Shown: one piece after another, positions 31,594-34,760 of the stretch | Layout: each line of letters begins with the position of its first letter | Numbering within the stretch: position 1 is the first letter of the stretch | Assembly: GCF_000411975.1 (NCBI RefSeq) | Contig: NZ_ASXG01000192.1 | Coordinates: 58,043 to 92,802, forward strand | Source of the DNA: Amycolatopsis orientalis DSM 43388 | Lineage (GTDB): Bacteria > Actinomycetota > Actinomycetes > Mycobacteriales > Pseudonocardiaceae | Direction: 5' to 3' | Length of the DNA stretch: 34,760 nt | Position numbers and translations under genes: made by a program | Notes under the pieces: model-generated | Told to the model about the DNA's origin: nothing | Databases searched by the model: none | The model's input: the letters and a program-made list of their open reading frames with translations, nothing else

Positions 31594-32102
31594 TGCTCGT
31601 CCTTTCGCTTGAGGTGGTGCGAGACCCGCCGCAGCGCGTCGTTCACCAGGTCGATCGTTTCCGGGTCGAGAGCTTTCGCGAGTTCGCGTTCGATCTCCGT
31701 CTTCAGCGCGAACGACGCGAGCGCCTGCCGTTTGCCCTCCTCGGTGAGGGTGACGAGCACCGAACGCCGGTCGCCCGGGTCCTGGTCGCGGCGGACCCAG
31801 CCGCGGGCCTCCAGCCGGGTGATCCGGTGCGTGACCGACCCCGAAGTCAGCTCGACCGCGGCCATCACCTGCCCGGGCGTCAGCCGATGCTCGGGCGCGC
31901 GCTTGAGCGCGGCGAGCATTTCCAGCTCCCACAGCTCGATCCCGTGCGCCGACAGTTCGCGGCGCATGGCCAGTTCCAGCTGGTGCGCGACCCGCCGCAG
32001 CCGATAGGACAGCGACTTCGCGCCCAGCACGCTCTCGTCGCCGCCCCCGCGCCGGACGGCGTCCACCAGGTCGTCGACCGCGTCCCGGGGCGGAGTGGTC
32101 AC
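31590..32102 (-). CDS. MarR-family transcriptional regulator
   Basis: 170 residues from a GTG at 32102, chosen because GAGAAAGGG is well placed upstream; a longer frame to 32156 would run through the operator sites. The winged helix region is clear: LSAHGIELWELEMLAAL, LTPGQVMAAVELTSGSVTHR and ITRLEARGWVRRDQDPGDRRSVLVTLTEEG, with the DxR-R wing. Dimerisation helices flank it. MarR proteins usually repress efflux or degradation genes until a phenolic ligand binds. It is divergent from an FAD hydroxylase and DHA2 pump, and two matching palindromes lie in the intergenic region, so autoregulation and control of those genes is likely. Confidence 0.94.
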   Translation of the reverse strand: MTTPPRDAVDDLVDAVRRGGGDESVLGAKSLSYRLRRVAHQLELAMRRELSAHGIELWELEMLAALKRAPEHRLTPGQVMAAVELTSGSVTHRITRLEARGWVRRDQDPGDRRSVLVTLTEEGKRQALASFALKTEIERELAKALDPETIDLVNDALRRVSHHLKRKDEQ

Positions 32103-32118
32103 CGGCACAGCCCTTTCT

Positions 32119-32157
32119 CTCGACATCAAGACAGTGAGAGAATACCTTGACGTCAAG
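32119..32157. promoter_or_regulatory. Paired MarR operators overlapping a divergent promoter
   Basis: CTTGACGTCAAG (32146-32157) is a perfect 12-base palindrome. CTCGACATCAAG (32119-32130) matches it at 10 of 12 positions. Their starts are 27 bases apart, and each is followed by ACAGT, so the unit TCAAGACAGT recurs at 32126 and 32153. TTGA-N2-TCAA-like sites are typical of MarR proteins. TCGACA (32120-32125), 17 bases and TACCTT (32143-32148) form a plausible plus-strand promoter for the hydroxylase that both sites would cover. Confidence 0.65.
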
Positions 32158-32187
32158 ACAGTTCGCGAGGCGCGTCAAGGGGGAAAG

Positions 32188-33633
32188 ATGGACATCGAGG
32201 TCGCGGTGATCGGCGCCGGACCGGTCGGGATGGCGGCGGCCGCGTTCCTGCACCAGGCCGGAGTCGCGGTCCGGCTCTTCGAGGCGAACCCGGACCGCGC
32301 CGGGCAATCGCGGGCGACGACGATCCACCCGCGCACCCTCGAACTCCTCGACTCGCTCCCGGGCGAACGGGGTTCGCTGGCCGCGCGCCTGGTCGCGGCC
32401 GGCAACCGCGTGCCTGCCGCGCATTTCGCGGCCCTGCCGAACCGGTTGGACTACACCGGGCTCGACACGTCGTTCCCGTTCGTGCTCGTGCTGCCGCAGC
32501 CGGAAACCGAGCGGCTGCTCGCCGCGCATCTGGCCGAGCAAGGCGTCGGGATCGAGACCGGGTGGAAACTCGCCGACCTGGCACAGGACGAGCAAGGCGT
32601 CACCATCGTGTCGGAAACCGGCGACACCCGACGGGCCGGTTACGTCGTCGGCGCGGACGGCGCGCACAGCGCGACCCGGCACGCGCTCGGCCTCGCCTTC
32701 CCGGGCACTCCGGCGTCCACCGTGGGGTTCCTCGCCGACGTCCGGCTGGAACGGCCGCCGGCGCATCCGCACCACTGGGACTCCGAACGCGGTTCGTACA
32801 GCGCGATTCCGTTGCCCGGCGGCATTTTCCGCATCTTCGGCCACGAACCCGGCGACACCGGTCTCACGCCGGAGGAAGCCGCGCGCCGCCAGGCCCAGAT
32901 CCCCGACGAGGCCGAAATCCGCGCCACGCTCAAACGGCTCGCCGACGACGATCTCGGCCTCGCCGAGGTGCTGTGGTCCTCCCGGACCGGCGACACCACC
33001 CGGCACGTCGAGCGCTACCGCGCCGGCCGGGTCTTCCTCGCCGGAGACGCCGCGCACGTCCACCTTCCGGCGGGCGGGCAGGGGCTCAACGTCGGGGTGC
33101 AGGACGCGGCGAACCTCGCGTGGAAACTCGCCGCGGAGGTGCGGGGCCGCGCGCCGCGGCGGATCATCGACGGCCCGCGGTCCTACGACGCCGAACGCCG
33201 CCCCATCGCGGCCCGGCTCGCGGCGAACACCCTCGCCCAATCCGCGCTCATGGTCACCTTCACTCCGGGCGGAAAAGCGTTGCGGGACTTGATGTCCCAC
33301 CTCATCGGCCGCAACGGCGACACCGCGGACGAACTGCGTGGCTGGCTCTCCGGACTGGACGTTTCCTACGCCGAGGACGGCGGTCTCGCCGGCCGTCGCG
33401 TGCCCAACCTCCCGCTCGCCGACGGCCGCACCCTCCACCGCGCCCTGCGGCACGACCGGTTCACGCTTGTCGCCTTCGGCACCACCGCTGTCCCCAGCCG
33501 GGCGGACGTCGTGCGGTCAACCCGGGACTGGCACGGCTTGGCCGCCGTCCTCGTCCGCCCGGACGGTTATGCCGCGGAAGTCTGGAGCGCGGGCGAAAAG
33601 ATCCCGGAGCACTGGGAGCACTGGGAGCACTGA
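32188..33633 (+). CDS. FAD-dependent aromatic hydroxylase (class A monooxygenase)
   Basis: 481 residues from the ATG at 32188 behind AAGGGGGAAAG. The dinucleotide fold GAGPVG (9-14), the DG motif GADGAHSATR (D157, G158) and the GD motif FLAGDAAHVHLPAGGQGLN (G286, D287) define the p-hydroxybenzoate-hydroxylase-like group. The thioredoxin-like C-terminal extension places it with the larger aromatic polyketide/rifampicin-monooxygenase branch. It would hydroxylate a phenolic compound using NAD(P)H and oxygen. Linkage to a MarR regulator and a directly coupled DHA2 exporter suggests detoxification or resistance, or tailoring of a self-made aromatic. The last nine residues repeat E-H-W. Confidence 0.92.
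   Translation: MDIEVAVIGAGPVGMAAAAFLHQAGVAVRLFEANPDRAGQSRATTIHPRTLELLDSLPGERGSLAARLVAAGNRVPAAHFAALPNRLDYTGLDTSFPFVLVLPQPETERLLAAHLAEQGVGIETGWKLADLAQDEQGVTIVSETGDTRRAGYVVGADGAHSATRHALGLAFPGTPASTVGFLADVRLERPPAHPHHWDSERGSYSAIPLPGGIFRIFGHEPGDTGLTPEEAARRQAQIPDEAEIRATLKRLADDDLGLAEVLWSSRTGDTTRHVERYRAGRVFLAGDAAHVHLPAGGQGLNVGVQDAANLAWKLAAEVRGRAPRRIIDGPRSYDAERRPIAARLAANTLAQSALMVTFTPGGKALRDLMSHLIGRNGDTADELRGWLSGLDVSYAEDGGLAGRRVPNLPLADGRTLHRALRHDRFTLVAFGTTAVPSRADVVRSTRDWHGLAAVLVRPDGYAAEVWSAGEKIPEHWEHWEH
33607..33633 (+). repeat. 9-bp tandem repeat at a stop codon
   Basis: GAGCACTGG is repeated three times in frame at the end of the hydroxylase gene, encoding E-H-W, E-H-W, E-H and stop. The stop exists because the third copy ends TGA instead of TGG. 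The GGGAG of the repeat also serves as ribosome site for the pump that starts at the next base. Gain or loss of units would stay in frame. Confidence 0.8.
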
Positions 33634-34760
33634 ATGGGCGCCGACACCGCACGAGGCCGTTTCGGCATTCTCGCGATCCTCTGCTCCAGCATCCTCGTGG
33701 TCGCGATGGACAACACCATCGTCAACGTCGCGCTCCCGGTCATCCGCACCGATCTCGACGCGTCGATCAACGGTCTGCAGTGGACGATCGACTCGTACAC
33801 CCTCGTGCTCGCCTGCTTCCTGATGCTCGCCGGGGCCACCGGGGATCGCTTGGGGCGCAAGCGAACCTTCCTGGCCGGGTTGGTCCTTTTCGGACTCGGC
33901 TCGCTGCTGTGCAGCGTGGCCCCGTCGATCGGCTGGCTGGTCGCCGCGCGGATCGGGCAGGCCCTCGGCGGCGCGATGCTGAACCCGGTCGCGATGTCGA
34001 TCATCACGAACGTCTTCGCCGACCCGGGCGAACGCGCGCGGGCGATCGGGGTGTGGGGATCGATCGTCGGGATCTCACTGGGCGTCGGCCCGGTGCTGGG
34101 CGGCGTGCTCACCGAAAGCATCGGCTGGCGGGCGATTTTCTGGGTCAACGTCCCGGTGGTCGTCGCCGCGCTCGCGCTGACCGCGCGCTACGTGCCGGAG
34201 TCGCGCGCCCCGCATCCGCGCCGACCGGATCCGGTGGGGCAGGCGCTGGTGGTGGTACTGCTCGGCTCGGTGGTGACCGCCGCGATCGAAGGCCAGCGGC
34301 TCGGCTGGGGCTCGCCGGTGATCGTCAGCCTCGCCGCGCTCGGCTCGGCCTCGCTGTGCGCGCTGATCCGCTGGGAACTGCGTCGCCGGGAACCGCTGGT
34401 CGAGCTGCGGTTCTTCCGGAGCGCGCCGTTCTCGTCGGCCACCATCAGCGCGGTCTGCGGGCTCGCCGCGTTCGGCACCTTCCTGTTCCTGTCGCCGCTC
34501 TACCTGCAGGACGTGCGCGGACTGTCGGCACTGCAGTCCGGGCTGATGCTGCTGCCGACCGCCGCGGCCGTGACGATCGCCGCGCCGCTGTCCGGCCGCC
34601 TGGTCGCCACTCGCGGCGCGCGGATTCCGCTGCTGTCCGCCGGGATCTCAATGACCGGCGTCGCCCTCTTGCTGACCACGGCGTCCGCCACCACGCCGCT
34701 GTGGCTGCTCGCGGTCGCGTACGGCGGGTTCGGCCTGGGCTTCGGCCTCCTGAACCCGCC
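33634..34760 (+). CDS. DHA2-family (14-TM) MFS drug efflux transporter, C-terminus cut by window edge
   Basis: About 375 residues are visible and the frame runs off the right edge. The ATG at 33634 follows the hydroxylase stop without a gap, so translation is coupled. Helix 1 carries MDNTIVNVALPVI, the DHA2 motif D1; the loop after helix 2 has motif A, GDRLGRKRTF; RIGQALGGAM and GPVLGGVL (motif C, the drug-antiporter signature) follow. Members (QacA, EmrB, and antibiotic self-resistance pumps) export lipophilic drugs with protons. Here it probably exports the substrate or product of the adjacent FAD hydroxylase, under the MarR regulator. Confidence 0.94.
   Translation, partial: MGADTARGRFGILAILCSSILVVAMDNTIVNVALPVIRTDLDASINGLQWTIDSYTLVLACFLMLAGATGDRLGRKRTFLAGLVLFGLGSLLCSVAPSIGWLVAARIGQALGGAMLNPVAMSIITNVFADPGERARAIGVWGSIVGISLGVGPVLGGVLTESIGWRAIFWVNVPVVVAALALTARYVPESRAPHPRRPDPVGQALVVVLLGSVVTAAIEGQRLGWGSPVIVSLAALGSASLCALIRWELRRREPLVELRFFRSAPFSSATISAVCGLAAFGTFLFLSPLYLQDVRGLSALQSGLMLLPTAAAVTIAAPLSGRLVATRGARIPLLSAGISMTGVALLLTTASATTPLWLLAVAYGGFGLGFGLLNP

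Overview
The window is about 70% G+C with GTG starts, SD-led genes and short overlaps. It carries a mycothiol-type PIG-L deacetylase, a VanW/YoaR wall protein, a PucCDE-like xanthine dehydrogenase, a three-cysteine ferredoxin with a P450, and many GntR/TetR/LacI/MarR regulators. This points to a high-GC actinomycete, most plausibly of the Pseudonocardiaceae (Amycolatopsis-like). That assignment is inference; no rRNA or tRNA is present.

Layout. 1-5.7 kb: a GntR regulator, a metallophosphoesterase and a PHP-domain protein (cut by the left edge) form a minus-strand operon, divergent from an L-arabinonate dehydratase-type enzyme, followed by a VanW protein. 5.7-9.4 kb: a TetR regulator divergent from a SnoaL/NTF2-like protein and a two-gene ABC exporter. 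9.4-10.1 kb: a C-rich gene-free spacer. 10.1-12.4 kb: a stand-alone TrpB-like PLP enzyme divergent from a PIG-L deacetylase. 12.4-13.7 kb: a second gene-free spacer built partly of degenerate 107-139 bp repeats.

13.7-28.7 kb is the core of the window. It holds a three-subunit molybdenum hydroxylase, a LacI regulator, an amidohydrolase-2 protein, and a plus-strand operon of TRZ/ATZ deaminase, two NCS2 nucleobase transporters, UbiX, UbiD and a CobW-type GTPase. An atypical Rid protein and MtnA follow. Taken together this looks like an uptake and breakdown route for an N-heterocycle (purine- or pyrimidine-like, carboxylated at some step). The UbiX/UbiD pair implies a prenylated-FMN decarboxylation that is not part of the purine or pyrimidine catabolic routes I know. 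This is the best candidate for an undescribed system here.

28.7-34.8 kb: a third C-rich spacer, a P450 with its ferredoxin divergent from a SAM methyltransferase around a near-perfect palindrome, then a MarR regulator with a small membrane protein, divergent from an FAD hydroxylase and a 14-TM DHA2 efflux pump (cut by the right edge). The MarR intergenic region carries two matching operator-like palindromes.

All three gene-free spacers lie between convergent genes, are C-rich on the plus strand and contain local repeats. Their T-poverty creates long false open frames. The other four convergent junctions in the window are almost gapless or overlapping.
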